The translations under genes and the position numbers were made by a program. Source: UBA12403 sp043808565 (GTDB lineage Bacteria; Patescibacteriota; Patescibacteriia; UBA9934; GWF2-40-263). From it: a DNA stretch of 22,530 nucleotides. The notes under the pieces are model-generated. The model ran no database searches. It was not told the DNA's origin and saw only the letters and a list, made by a program, of their open reading frames with translations. Location of the stretch: positions 1 through 22,530 of the forward strand of contig JAZDEQ010000064.1 of NCBI GenBank assembly GCA_043808565.1, read 5' to 3'. Positions 22,404 through 22,530 of this stretch are shown one piece after another. The first letter of the stretch is position 1. Each line of letters starts with the position of its first letter.

Positions 22404-22434
22404 TACGAATTACGAAAAGTGCCGAATATACGAA
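22404..22434. repeat. ACGAAT/ACGAAA words upstream of the Cys-rich gene
   Basis: TTACGAATTACGAAA and CGAATATACGAAT recall the arms at 11480-11653 and the words at 19815-19848. They lie within the likely leader or promoter region of the - strand gene at 20655-22394. The rest to 22530 shows no supportable gene. Confidence 0.45.
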
Positions 22435-22530
22435 TGTGGTTTTTATTGAAAAGCACAAGGGCCACAATGGAAACACGGGGAATTTTTTTATTTTCCTTTT
22501 ATCACCATTGTAACTTTTGAACTCCAAATT

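Noticed and set aside
22455..22500. Cys-rich reading FHCGPCAF on the - strand near the right edge
   Set aside because: The frame has a TAA about ten codons upstream and a stop right after, so only a very short peptide would result. There is no start codon or ribosome site.
1..22530. CRISPR array
   Set aside because: The repeats found are tandem words without equal-length unique spacers, or paired inverted elements. No cas gene is present.
1..22530. Alternative genetic code with TGA as Gly (Gracilibacteria/Absconditabacteria)
   Set aside because: TGA ends mreC, pgi and the 98-residue gene at natural positions, and no long gene has an in-frame TGA.

Overview
The window looks like a piece of chromosome from an ultra-small bacterium of the Patescibacteria (Candidate Phyla Radiation), probably a Parcubacteria-type lineage. 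The DNA is visibly AT-rich. Genes are tightly packed, and most lack a clear Shine-Dalgarno sequence. Several gene families are ones I associate with these genomes: a CYTH protein with an EYEAT start, a detached atpC, a UvrD-nuclease next to a DUF721 protein, and a Cys-rich 579-residue protein. The gaps are filled with palindromic and inverted-repeat elements. TGA acts as a stop in mreC, pgi and others, so the Gracilibacteria/Absconditabacteria code (TGA = Gly) does not apply. The lineage is inferred from gene content and style, not from a marker tree.

Layout. (1) 1-2721, + strand: the tail of an unidentified ORF, a palindromic repeat, atpC (F1 epsilon), a small beta-carbonic-anhydrase-like protein, then a CYTH protein and a UPF0489/arginase-like protein that are probably co-transcribed. 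(2) 2762-6486, + strand: a UvrD/PcrA-type helicase fused to a Cys-bearing PD-(D/E)XK nuclease, followed 2 nt later by a DciA-like DUF721 protein, and then a small membrane protein. (3) 6562-10883, + strand: the cell-shape operon mreB-mreC-mreD-mrdA(PBP2). (4) 11015-15454, + strand: greA, lysS, an FtsQ-like division protein and pgi, with inverted-repeat elements in the greA-lysS and ftsQ-pgi gaps. (5) About 15455-16860: a low-density island of very small, mostly membrane proteins with good Shine-Dalgarno sites and somewhat different codon choice, separated by hairpins and terminators. (6) 16910-22394, - strand: an EnvC/M23-type peptidoglycan hydrolase, gltX, an HD-domain phosphohydrolase and a Cys-rich CPR-type protein of unknown function, again separated by repeats.

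Together the core is envelope building (MreBCD, PBP2, FtsQ, M23 hydrolase) interleaved with information processing (GreA, LysS, GltX, UvrD-nuclease, DciA) and sparse metabolism (Pgi, carbonic anhydrase, AtpC).

The parts most worth a second look are the Cys-rich protein at 20655-22394, whose cysteines mostly fall at multiples of three residues; a shared extended -10 TGTTAAAAT-type motif placed 6-9 nt before three ATGs, which suggests leaderless mRNAs; the small-protein island; and the many locus-specific tandem or inverted short-word elements between genes. No CRISPR array, tRNA, rRNA, insertion sequence or phage module was seen.
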